Positions 1 through 6,525 of a stretch of DNA of 7,385 bases are shown piece by piece; the stretch's first letter is position 1, and each line of letters begins with the position of its first letter. The position numbers and the translations under genes are program-made. The notes beneath the pieces are model-generated. The model made no database searches, had not been told where the DNA came from, and worked only from the letters and a program-made list of their open reading frames with translations. The stretch comes from Chitinophaga pinensis (GTDB lineage Bacteria; Bacteroidota; Bacteroidia; Flavobacteriales; Flavobacteriaceae), in assembly GCA_943324925.2 (NCBI GenBank), contig CALPNL020000100.1:1-7385 (forward strand). Direction: 5' to 3'.

Positions 1-1366
1 ATCCAAATGCAACTTCTTCAAGATCTTTTAAACGTTGAATGTAAGAATCTAAAACTTGTCTTCTAGCTCCAGGACGTGCTCCAGAAATAGCATCACAAAC
101 TTGGATAATTGGAGAAAGTAAAGATTTCATTTCAATTTCATCGTGGTGTGCTCCAATTGCGTTACAAACTTCTTCTTTCTCACCATATTTCTCTGCCCAT
201 TGCATTCCTAATAATGCGTGTGGTAAATCACTTTCAGCATCTGGCACTTTTCCAATATCGTGTAATAACCCGGCTCTTTTTGCTAGTTTTACATTCAAAC
301 CTAATTCTGCAGCCATTATTCCGCATAGCTTAGAAACTTCTCTGGAGTGTTGTAATAAGTTTTGACCATAAGAAGAACGGTATTTCATTCTACCAACTAC
401 TTTAATCAATTCTGGGTGCAATCCGTGAATTCCTAAATCGATTACGGTTCTTTTACCCACTTCAATAATCTCATCGTCAATTTGTTTAGCCGTTTTGGCT
501 ACAACTTCTTCAATTCTTGCAGGGTGAATTCTACCGTCGGTAACTAATTTGTGAAGTGCTAAACGAGCAATTTCTCTTCTCACTGGATCGAAACAAGATA
601 GTATAATTGCTTCAGGAGTATCATCAACAATAATCTCAACACCTGTAGCGGCTTCTAAAGCTCTAATATTTCGACCTTCACGACCTATGATTCTTCCTTT
701 TACATCGTCAGATTCTATATTGAAAACAGAAACGCAATTTTCAACTGCTTCTTCAGTACCCACTCTTTGGATGGTGTTGATGATGATTTTTTTAGCTTCT
801 TGTTGCGCAGTTAGCTTAGCTTCTTCAATCGTGTCTTGAATTTGAGCCATCGCTTTGGTTTTAGCCTCTGCTTTTAAGCCTTCAATCAACTGATTACTCG
901 CTTCTTCAGCTGATAAACCGGATATTACTTCCAATTGATTTAACTGGCTTTTATGCATTTTTTCGACTTCAACTTGCTTCTTGTCTAGAATTTCAATTTT
1001 TGAAGTGTATTCTGCAGTTTTTGCTTCAAAATCGTCATTGATTTTCTTAGCTTTAGCCAATTCATTTGAAATTTGAGATTCTTTATATCGAACTCTTTTT
1101 TCAACTTCGGCAACTTTTCTTTCTCTTCCTAGAATTACTTCTTCGTGTTCCGATTTTAATTCGATAAATCGCTCTTTTGCTTGAAGAATTTTATCTTTTT
1201 TGACGTTTTCTCCTTCTAAATTTGCGTCTTTTAAAATTGAAGCGGCTTCCTTTTTAGCATTTTGAACTAAGCTAGAAACATTGCTTTTCTCCATTACTTT
1301 TGCAAGGATAAAACCTCCTGCAACGCCCACTATTCCCGAAATAATTATGATTAATGTACTGTCCAT
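1..1366 (-). CDS. rny: Ribonuclease Y, 3' end cut off by window edge
   Basis: RNase Y is a membrane-anchored endoribonuclease that starts mRNA decay and processing. I translated the minus strand from the ATG at 1366-1364 and it stays open to base 2, giving 455 residues; the family is about 520 long, so roughly the last 65 are missing. Visible parts in order are a membrane segment (about residues 4-23, LIIIISGIVGVAGGFILA), a long charged coiled coil (about 27-190), a KH RNA-binding domain with GRIIGREGRN at 224-233, and the HD phosphohydrolase domain. The HD domain shows H340, the metal-binding pair H369-D370 in LLHDIGK, and H407-H408-D409, so the catalytic core looks intact. The gene lies directly downstream of the 6S-like RNA on the same strand. 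A near-consensus -7 box (TAAATTTT, 1382-1375) lies just upstream, so it may have its own promoter or be reached by readthrough of the RNA terminator. Family assignment is very secure. Confidence 0.97.
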   Translation of the reverse strand, partial: MDSTLIIIISGIVGVAGGFILAKVMEKSNVSSLVQNAKKEAASILKDANLEGENVKKDKILQAKERFIELKSEHEEVILGRERKVAEVEKRVRYKESQISNELAKAKKINDDFEAKTAEYTSKIEILDKKQVEVEKMHKSQLNQLEVISGLSAEEASNQLIEGLKAEAKTKAMAQIQDTIEEAKLTAQQEAKKIIINTIQRVGTEEAVENCVSVFNIESDDVKGRIIGREGRNIRALEAATGVEIIVDDTPEAIILSCFDPVRREIARLALHKLVTDGRIHPARIEEVVAKTAKQIDDEIIEVGKRTVIDLGIHGLHPELIKVVGRMKYRSSYGQNLLQHSREVSKLCGIMAAELGLNVKLAKRAGLLHDIGKVPDAESDLPHALLGMQWAEKYGEKEEVCNAIGAHHDEIEMKSLLSPIIQVCDAISGARPGARRQVLDSYIQRLKDLEEVAFG

Positions 1367-1387
1367 GTTTGTGTAAAATTTATATAT

Positions 1388-1405
1388 AAAAAAAGCCTAC
1401 ATTAG
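1388..1405 (-). terminator. 3' U-tract after the closing helix of the 6S-like RNA
   Basis: On the minus strand the 3' arm of the 11-bp closing helix (1405-1395) is followed at once by seven U's (1394-1388). This resembles an intrinsic terminator, except that the stem is the long-range terminal helix of the whole RNA, whose 5' arm lies about 150 nt upstream. It would set the RNA 3' end and also partly insulate rny, 22 bases further on, from zapA transcription. Termination itself is inferred, not shown. Confidence 0.5.
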
Positions 1406-1548
1406 ATATCTTGAATAAACTCGGAAATACAAGTTTTGAGCTAACTCATTGTTCAAGCTTTCACGCAGAGGTGACATGCTATAGTAATGAAGATTCGCTC
1501 ATTCTAAATTGTTAGTGTTGAGTTTACCAAATAGGAACTAATGTAGGC
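1388..1548 (-). ncRNA. ssrS: 6S RNA, flavobacterial type (6S-Flavo-like)
   Basis: 6S RNA binds housekeeping RNA polymerase holoenzyme by mimicking an open promoter, and so tunes transcription by growth phase. The zapA-rny gap carries a perfect 11-bp closing helix (1538-1548 with 1395-1405, GCCUACAUUAG against CUAAUGUAGGC), followed on the minus strand by seven U's. Reading inwards, a second helix pairs 1520-1526 with 1416-1422. Next is a large asymmetric bubble (19 nt at 1501-1519 and 15 nt at 1423-1437). Then come GAGC/GCUC (1497-1500 with 1438-1441), UUCAUU/AAUGAG (1486-1491 with 1445-1450), and an apical UCAC/GUGA hairpin (1471-1474 with 1461-1464). A rod of about 154 nt with a central bubble is the 6S architecture, and the place next to zapA matches enterobacterial ssrS. 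I folded it by hand; ends are inferred from the closing helix. I found no convincing promoter directly upstream, so it may be processed from the zapA transcript. Other structured RNAs remain possible but less likely. Confidence 0.82.
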
Positions 1549-1576
1549 AGTATCTTAGTTATTGTTAAGAACGTAT

Positions 1577-1870
1577 TTATTTGTCGAGATAATTCGCTAA
1601 TAATTCATTAATTTTCTTAAGTCTATCGTTAGTTTCTACATTATCGACTGACTTATCAATTTGCTTTTGTTCTAATTGAGAGGCAAATTGTAAGGCACAC
1701 ATTGCCAGTACATCTTGTTTATCTCGAACCGCATAATTTTCTTCAAATTGCTTAATCATAATATCAATTTTCTTAGAAGCACTTCTAAGTCCTTCTTCTT
1801 GAGACATATCTACCGTTAACGGATAAACTCTGTCTGCAATTGATAATTTAATTTTAAGCTTCTCATCCAT
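1577..1870 (-). CDS. zapA: Cell division protein ZapA
   Basis: ZapA is a small cytoplasmic protein that binds FtsZ and promotes bundling of protofilaments in the division ring. The 97-residue product has the usual family length. It begins with a short beta-rich head (KLKIKLSIADRVYPLTVD), continues with the typical EEGLRSASKKIDIMIKQFEE stretch around residues 25-44, then DKQDVLAMCALQFASQLEQ (about 50-68), and ends in a helical coiled-coil tail. This layout matches the ZapA head plus dimerising coiled coil. The ATG at 1870-1868 follows the stop codon of the upstream coiled-coil gene by only six bases, so the two are almost certainly co-transcribed and perhaps translationally coupled. Downstream, the 6S-like RNA and rny lie on the same strand. 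The stop codon is about 28 bases before the 5' arm of the RNA. Confidence 0.93.
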   Translation of the reverse strand: MDEKLKIKLSIADRVYPLTVDMSQEEGLRSASKKIDIMIKQFEENYAVRDKQDVLAMCALQFASQLEQKQIDKSVDNVETNDRLKKINELLANYLDK

Positions 1871-1876
1871 AGTTTT

Positions 1877-2167
1877 CTAATCGGATAACTGTGCTATACA
1901 GTAATCAATTTCACGGATTAATGAATTTATTTTTAGCTTCGTTTCTCTTTTGTTTTCTTCACTGCCAAGTAACGAATTAGCCATTTTGATTGAATTGTAC
2001 TGCGATTTTAAAAGTTCAATCTCTGAAGATTGATTTTTAATTGTCTGTGCAGAATCGTTTATTTCTCTATTTAAAATAGTATTATTTTTCTCTAAAGTAG
2101 CTATTTTACTAAAGAGTTTTTCAATATTACTTTCTAGAGTTTTAATTATTTCTGCAAATTCACTCAT
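1877..2167 (-). CDS. Small coiled-coil protein encoded upstream of zapA
   Basis: This 96-residue protein has no recognisable enzymatic domain. It is almost entirely a predicted coiled coil, with heptad-like spacing of I and L from about residue 7 to 62 (for example IIKTLESNIEKLFSKIATLE), and ends in a segment INSLIREIDYCIAQLSD. My recollection is that a similar ending occurs in small Bacteroidetes proteins encoded before zapA. It has no signal peptide or membrane segment, so it should be cytoplasmic. It is the first gene of the minus-strand unit, has a -7 promoter box close upstream, and ends six bases before the zapA start. The tight pairing suggests a role with ZapA at the division ring, similar in spirit to the coiled-coil ZapB of E. 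coli, but I see no sequence basis for calling it ZapB. Function is therefore inferred from context only. Confidence 0.85.
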   Translation of the reverse strand: MSEFAEIIKTLESNIEKLFSKIATLEKNNTILNREINDSAQTIKNQSSEIELLKSQYNSIKMANSLLGSEENKRETKLKINSLIREIDYCIAQLSD

Positions 2168-2194
2168 TTTGAAACTAAATCATTACTTAATCTA

Positions 2195-2202
2195 CAAAGT
2201 TA
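2195..2202 (-). promoter_or_regulatory. Bacteroidetes -7 box for the coiled coil-zapA unit
   Basis: The minus strand reads TAACTTTG here, an exact match to the Bacteroidetes -7 consensus TAnnTTTG. The start codon at 2167 is 27 bases beyond the box, so transcription would begin around 2190-2186 with a leader of roughly 20 bases. I do not find a TTG -33 element at the usual 17-23 base spacing; the nearest TTG is 32 bases away. The call rests on the -7 match and its position. Confidence 0.5.
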
Positions 2203-2327
2203 ATATTCCTATTTAATTAATCGGCTATTTTTGCCAATTTTTTTTGCCAATAGCAGTATTATTTTTTAATAATTTGAAATTAAGTAGTTTAAAGTTCTTT
2301 TTCTTTTTTTGATGCAAAATTTTTTTT

Positions 2328-2335
2328 TAATTTAG
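2328..2335 (+). promoter_or_regulatory. Possible -7 box for the M23 peptidase-TonB receptor unit
   Basis: TAATTTAG differs from the TAnnTTTG consensus at one position and lies 14 bases before the peptidase ATG. A TTTG at 2308-2311 sits 16 bases upstream, slightly closer than the usual -33 spacing. If used, the leader would be very short (under about 10 bases). The surrounding sequence is so T-rich that chance matches are likely, hence low confidence. The whole 2168-2349 gap holds nothing else convincing. Confidence 0.3.
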
Positions 2336-2349
2336 CAAAAACCTTTACC

Positions 2350-4050
2350 ATGAAATATATCCACTTATTTTTGCTTTTATCCGCCTCCGTTTTTTCACAA
2401 AATGATTACCCAAAAAATTATTTTTCATGTCCACTAGAAATTCCAACTCAATTATCAGGAAATTTCGGTGAATTAAGGCCCAATCATTTCCATGCAGGAT
2501 TTGATTATAAAACTCAAAAGAAAGAAGGATTAAATGTTCGTGCAGCAGCCGAAGGTTATGTTTCTAGAATAAAAATTTCCACTTTTGGTTACGGAAAAGC
2601 AATTTACATTACTCATCCCAATGGTTTTACTACAGTTTATGGGCATTTAAGTTCTTTAAGTCAAAAAATTGAAACTTATTTAAAAGCAGAACACTATAAA
2701 TTGAAATCGTATGAAGTTGATTTGTATTTAAAACCAACAGATATTCTGATTTCTAAAAATGAAATCGTTGCATTATCAGGAAATACTGGTGGTTCAGATG
2801 GCCCCCATTTGCATTTTGAAATTCGTGATTCTCAAACTGAAAAAATTATCAACCCGATTTTTTTTGGACTTGACTCCGAAATTAAAGACACCCAGAAACC
2901 TGCTATTACGAATTTGTTTGTTTACCCCTTAGATGAAAATTCAATTATAAATAAATCAAAAAATCCATTTATGATTAATTTGTCTTTACAAAAAGATGGA
3001 AATTATAATTGCGATAAAATTCTTGCAAAAGGACCAATAGGCTTTGGTATCAACACCTATGATTTGTCGGATTTATCTTGGGATAGAAATGGCGTTTATA
3101 AAGTAGAAACATTCTTAAATGGTAAAACAATTTATGGATACCAATTTGACACTTATGCCTTTGATCAAATGCGATATATAAATGCTTTAATCGATTATGA
3201 AAGGTACAAGAAAACTGGTCAAAGGGTTCAAAAATTATTTATGAAAACTCCATTTCCTCTAAGTATTATAAATCAATACGAAGAAAACGGAATATTGAAT
3301 GTGTCACAAAACACTAATCTAAATTATAGAATTGAAGTATCTGATTTTAATTCGAATAAAACGACCATTACGATTCCAATTGAATTTTCAAATGAGGAGG
3401 CTACAGATACTCTAAAAGTTAAAAAAACCAAATTTTTTATAAAATCAGATAAAGAATACAATTTTGAAAAAGGCAATTGGTCATTGTATGTTCCAAAAGG
3501 TACTTTCTACGATGATTTTTATTTAAACTTTGAACAAAATGATAATTCACTGCTATTAGAAAATGAGAATATTCCCGTTCATACTAATTTTTTAATTTCT
3601 GTTATTGACACTATTTCTTCTAAAGAAGACAAAGAAAAAATGTTTATTGGATCTATTGAAGACAAAAAAATTAATTTCAATTATACCAAATTAAAAGACA
3701 ATACGTTTTCTACCTATACAAAAAATTGGGGAAAATTTTCCTTAATAAAAGACACGGTACCGCCAACAATTAAAATAGCAAAAAGCATTGAAGGTAAATG
3801 GATTAGCGAAAAAAAGTCAATTGAATTTATTATAGCCGATACCTTATCTGGAATAAAAACATACGATGGATATTTAAATGGGAATTGGATTTTATTCGAA
3901 TATGATTATAAAACAAAAAAAATAGTACACTATTTTGATGATGGAATTGTTACAGAAGGAACAAATAATTTAAAAGTTGTTGTTACCGATAATGTAGGAA
4001 ATTCTGCTATCTTTGAAACACAATTTTTCAGAAGTCAAATAAAAAAATAA
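2350..4050 (+). CDS. Secreted M23 (LytM-like) metallopeptidase
   Basis: Peptidases of this family are zinc enzymes that usually cut peptide cross-links in peptidoglycan; a role in wall remodelling in the periplasm is likely. The 566-residue product starts with a signal peptide (MKYIHLFLLLSASVFSQ, probable cleavage near residue 16). The catalytic domain spans about residues 30-175: HAGFD supplies zinc ligands H48 and D52, YGHL contains H99, and GPHLHFE contains H153 and zinc ligand H155. All expected active-site residues are present, so it is probably active. Between H99 and the HxH motif there is extra sequence (about 110-132) compared with compact LytM domains. The rest is a long beta-rich region, ending from about residue 467 in an Ig-like segment (TVPPTIKI ... 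VVVTDNVGN) that may bind wall or partner proteins. The TonB-dependent receptor follows after six bases and is probably co-transcribed. The exact substrate is unknown. Confidence 0.92.
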   Translation: MKYIHLFLLLSASVFSQNDYPKNYFSCPLEIPTQLSGNFGELRPNHFHAGFDYKTQKKEGLNVRAAAEGYVSRIKISTFGYGKAIYITHPNGFTTVYGHLSSLSQKIETYLKAEHYKLKSYEVDLYLKPTDILISKNEIVALSGNTGGSDGPHLHFEIRDSQTEKIINPIFFGLDSEIKDTQKPAITNLFVYPLDENSIINKSKNPFMINLSLQKDGNYNCDKILAKGPIGFGINTYDLSDLSWDRNGVYKVETFLNGKTIYGYQFDTYAFDQMRYINALIDYERYKKTGQRVQKLFMKTPFPLSIINQYEENGILNVSQNTNLNYRIEVSDFNSNKTTITIPIEFSNEEATDTLKVKKTKFFIKSDKEYNFEKGNWSLYVPKGTFYDDFYLNFEQNDNSLLLENENIPVHTNFLISVIDTISSKEDKEKMFIGSIEDKKINFNYTKLKDNTFSTYTKNWGKFSLIKDTVPPTIKIAKSIEGKWISEKKSIEFIIADTLSGIKTYDGYLNGNWILFEYDYKTKKIVHYFDDGIVTEGTNNLKVVVTDNVGNSAIFETQFFRSQIKK

Positions 4051-4056
4051 ATTTTC

Positions 4057-6525
4057 TTGAAATTCAAAAACCTTCTTTTTTCACTCGTTTTATTCTTCAT
4101 AGGAAATTTTGTTTTTGCTCAATTTGCTCGGGTAAAAGGAATTATTTTAGATGAAAATAATAATCCTGTTGAAAATGTTAATATTTCCTATCAAACGAAA
4201 TCAACAATTACCAACGCCAATGGGTTTTATTCTTTGACAGTTCCAGCCAATAAAAGAATCACCCTGTTATTTACTCATATTTCTCTTAAAAAATCGAGCG
4301 CAACATTAGAATTAAAAACTAACGAAGATTTTGAATTTAATGTTACTTTGAATAATAATGCGGAGCAAATGGGTGAAGTGATTGTTACTGCAAAAAACAG
4401 AAAAAGAATACAAGGAATCACCACTATTGAACCCGAAATGATAAGAAAAATTCCGGGTGCCAACGCTGGAGTAGAAAATATTTTGAAAACATTACCGGGC
4501 GTAAATTCTAATAACGAATTGAGTACTCAATATGCTGTTCGTGGCGGAAATTATGATGAAAACTTAGTTTACGTTAATGAAGTGGAAGTTTATCGCCCGT
4601 TTCTAGTTCGTTCTGGTCAACAGGAAGGATTGAGTTTTACCAACACCGATTTAGTTCAAAATGTTGATTTTTCTGCCGGTGGTTTCCAGTCAAAATATGG
4701 TGATAAATTATCGTCTGTTCTAGACATTACCTATCGCCGACCTACAAAATTTGGTGTTGCTGCAGAAGCGAGCCTTTTAGGAGGTAGTTTTGCAATTGAT
4801 GCCGTTTCGAAAAATCAAAAATGGTCTGCTATTACAGGAATTCGCTATCGAGATAATAGTTTATTGGTGAACAGCCAACAAACAGAAACGAATTTCAGAC
4901 CTACCTTTGCTGATTTGCAAACCAATTTCATTTATAATGCTTCTACAAAATGGCAATGGAGTTTTTTAGGGAACATTTCTCAAAACAAATACAATTATCA
5001 GCCTATTTCTAGACAAACTAATTTTGGAACAATTAATGAACCAATTGCGTTGCAAGTTTATTATGAAGGGCAAGAAAAAGACAAATACGACACCTTTTTT
5101 GGAGCTTTTAAATCAACTTATAAACCGTCAGATAACTTCACTCTTAAATTCATTACCTCTGCTTATCATACCTTAGAACAAGAATATTTTGACATTTTTG
5201 CTGGGTATTATTTAGGTGAAGTGGATACCAACATTGGTTCTGAAACTTTTGGTGGTGTTACATTTAGTCGTGCCATTGGTACGCAATTAAATCACGCTCG
5301 AAACGATTTAGATGTCTTAATTGTAAACGCTGAGGTTAAGGGTTTTCACGATATTAAAAAAAATCAAGTGGAATGGGGTTTTAAATATACTCGAGAAGAC
5401 ATTCGAGATCGAGTAGTGGAGTGGGAGGTGATTGATTCTGCAGGGTTTTCAATTAATCCGCCGCATTTGAATTTACCCATTAACGATCAACCTTATCATC
5501 CATATATTGGTCCGCTAGTGCCTTTCCAAAATGTAAGGGCTTTGAATTTTGCCACAGTTGACAGGCTTTCCGGATATGCACAATTAAACAGAAAAACAAA
5601 GATAGGCAACCATGATTTTTGGTTTAACGTTGGAGCTAGAATGCACCACTGGAAAGTAAATAGTGCCAGTCAAGTTGGAAAAAACCAAATGGAATTCAGT
5701 CCCAGAGCCCAATTTGCAATAAAACCCGATTGGGAAAAAGATATCGTTTTTAGATTTTCAACCGGTTTATACGTTCAACCTCCATCGTATAGAGAACTTA
5801 GAGACTCTTCGGGGACGGTGCTTCCCAACGTAAAAGCGCAAAAATCGATACATTTTGTGTTGAGTAGTGATTACAGTTTTAAAATATGGAACCGTCCTTT
5901 TAAATTAGTTTCTGAGGCTTACTATAAAATTTTAAATGATGTAAATCCTTATACTTTGGATAATGTACGAATTCGATATGCTGCTGATAATAATGCAGTG
6001 GCTTACGCCCAAGGTTTGGACCTTAGATTGAATGGCGAATTTGTTCCTGGAACCGAATCATGGTTTAGTTTTGGGTATTTAAAAACAGAAGAAAACATAG
6101 AAAATAAAGGATTTATTTCAAGGCCTACCGACCAAACATTGAAATTTGGAATCCTATTTCAAGATTATATGCCGAATCTTCCAAGTGTAAAACTATATTT
6201 AAATTTAGTATACAACACCGGACTTCCTGGAGGATCGCCATCTTATGCTGACCCCTATTTATACCAAAATAAAATGCGGGATTATCGTCGTGCTGATGTT
6301 GGATTTTTCAAAGTATTTACCGACAATAATAAAAATTTACCTGCAGGTCATTGGCTAAAAAAATTCAAGGATTTATCGGCTGGGTTGGAGATATTTAATT
6401 TGTTCAATAATTTAAATGCAATTACCAATACTTGGGTTCGTGATGTATATACAAAAAATCAGTACGGAATACCTAACTTTATGACTACTAGGGTTTTCAA
6501 CTTTAAAATATCGGTTAAATTCTAA
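4057..6525 (+). CDS. TonB-dependent outer-membrane receptor, TTG start
   Basis: These receptors use TonB-ExbBD energy to import a ligand across the outer membrane. The 822-residue product has a signal peptide (MKFKNLLFSLVLFFIGNFVFAQ, cut near residue 21), then a carboxypeptidase-regulatory-like beta domain (about 25-100) common in Bacteroidetes receptors. A TonB-box-like GEVIVTA lies at 106-112, followed by a plug domain (about 115-230; LPGVNS at 146-151, VRGGNYDENLVYVNEV at 161-176, AGGFQSKYGDKLSSVLD at 207-223). The remainder is a 22-strand-type barrel ending in the aromatic FKISVKF that favours outer-membrane assembly. The start must lie after the in-frame TAA at 4048-4050; no ATG occurs near, and TTG at 4057 yields a complete signal peptide, so I chose it. 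No SusD-like partner is adjacent, so a glycan-uptake system is not indicated, and the ligand cannot be named. It probably shares a transcript with the M23 peptidase. Confidence 0.93.
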   Translation: MKFKNLLFSLVLFFIGNFVFAQFARVKGIILDENNNPVENVNISYQTKSTITNANGFYSLTVPANKRITLLFTHISLKKSSATLELKTNEDFEFNVTLNNNAEQMGEVIVTAKNRKRIQGITTIEPEMIRKIPGANAGVENILKTLPGVNSNNELSTQYAVRGGNYDENLVYVNEVEVYRPFLVRSGQQEGLSFTNTDLVQNVDFSAGGFQSKYGDKLSSVLDITYRRPTKFGVAAEASLLGGSFAIDAVSKNQKWSAITGIRYRDNSLLVNSQQTETNFRPTFADLQTNFIYNASTKWQWSFLGNISQNKYNYQPISRQTNFGTINEPIALQVYYEGQEKDKYDTFFGAFKSTYKPSDNFTLKFITSAYHTLEQEYFDIFAGYYLGEVDTNIGSETFGGVTFSRAIGTQLNHARNDLDVLIVNAEVKGFHDIKKNQVEWGFKYTREDIRDRVVEWEVIDSAGFSINPPHLNLPINDQPYHPYIGPLVPFQNVRALNFATVDRLSGYAQLNRKTKIGNHDFWFNVGARMHHWKVNSASQVGKNQMEFSPRAQFAIKPDWEKDIVFRFSTGLYVQPPSYRELRDSSGTVLPNVKAQKSIHFVLSSDYSFKIWNRPFKLVSEAYYKILNDVNPYTLDNVRIRYAADNNAVAYAQGLDLRLNGEFVPGTESWFSFGYLKTEENIENKGFISRPTDQTLKFGILFQDYMPNLPSVKLYLNLVYNTGLPGGSPSYADPYLYQNKMRDYRRADVGFFKVFTDNNKNLPAGHWLKKFKDLSAGLEIFNLFNNLNAITNTWVRDVYTKNQYGIPNFMTTRVFNFKISVKF

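Noticed and set aside
109..333. 74-residue open frame on the plus strand
   Set aside because: It lies wholly antisense to the HD domain of rny, has no family resemblance and no plausible start context.
1549..1576. Dedicated promoter for the 6S-like RNA
   Set aside because: The minus strand upstream of 1548 shows no TAnnTTTG within one mismatch at a fitting distance and no paired TTG, so I did not annotate one.
2213..2220. Palindrome TTAATTAA near the minus-strand -7 box
   Set aside because: Eight-base AT-only palindromes are expected by chance in such AT-rich sequence; no longer dyad surrounds it.
2228..2250. Direct repeat TTTTTGCCAA twice, 13 bases apart (2228-2237 and 2241-2250)
   Set aside because: It could be a tandem operator between the divergent genes, but it is short, T-rich and only two copies, so chance or slippage explains it.
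4275..4463. 62-residue open frame on the minus strand
   Set aside because: It is antisense to the receptor's regulatory-like and plug domains. Its hydrophobic look comes from the complementary codons.
2350..6525. Peptidase and TonB receptor read as one fused protein through the TAA at 4048-4050
   Set aside because: They share a frame, but a full signal peptide begins right after the stop, so two separately exported proteins are far more likely than readthrough.
4057..6525. SusC-type glycan importer
   Set aside because: No SusD-like lipoprotein or glycan-degrading gene is adjacent, and the length (822) is short for SusC proteins, which are usually about 1000 residues.
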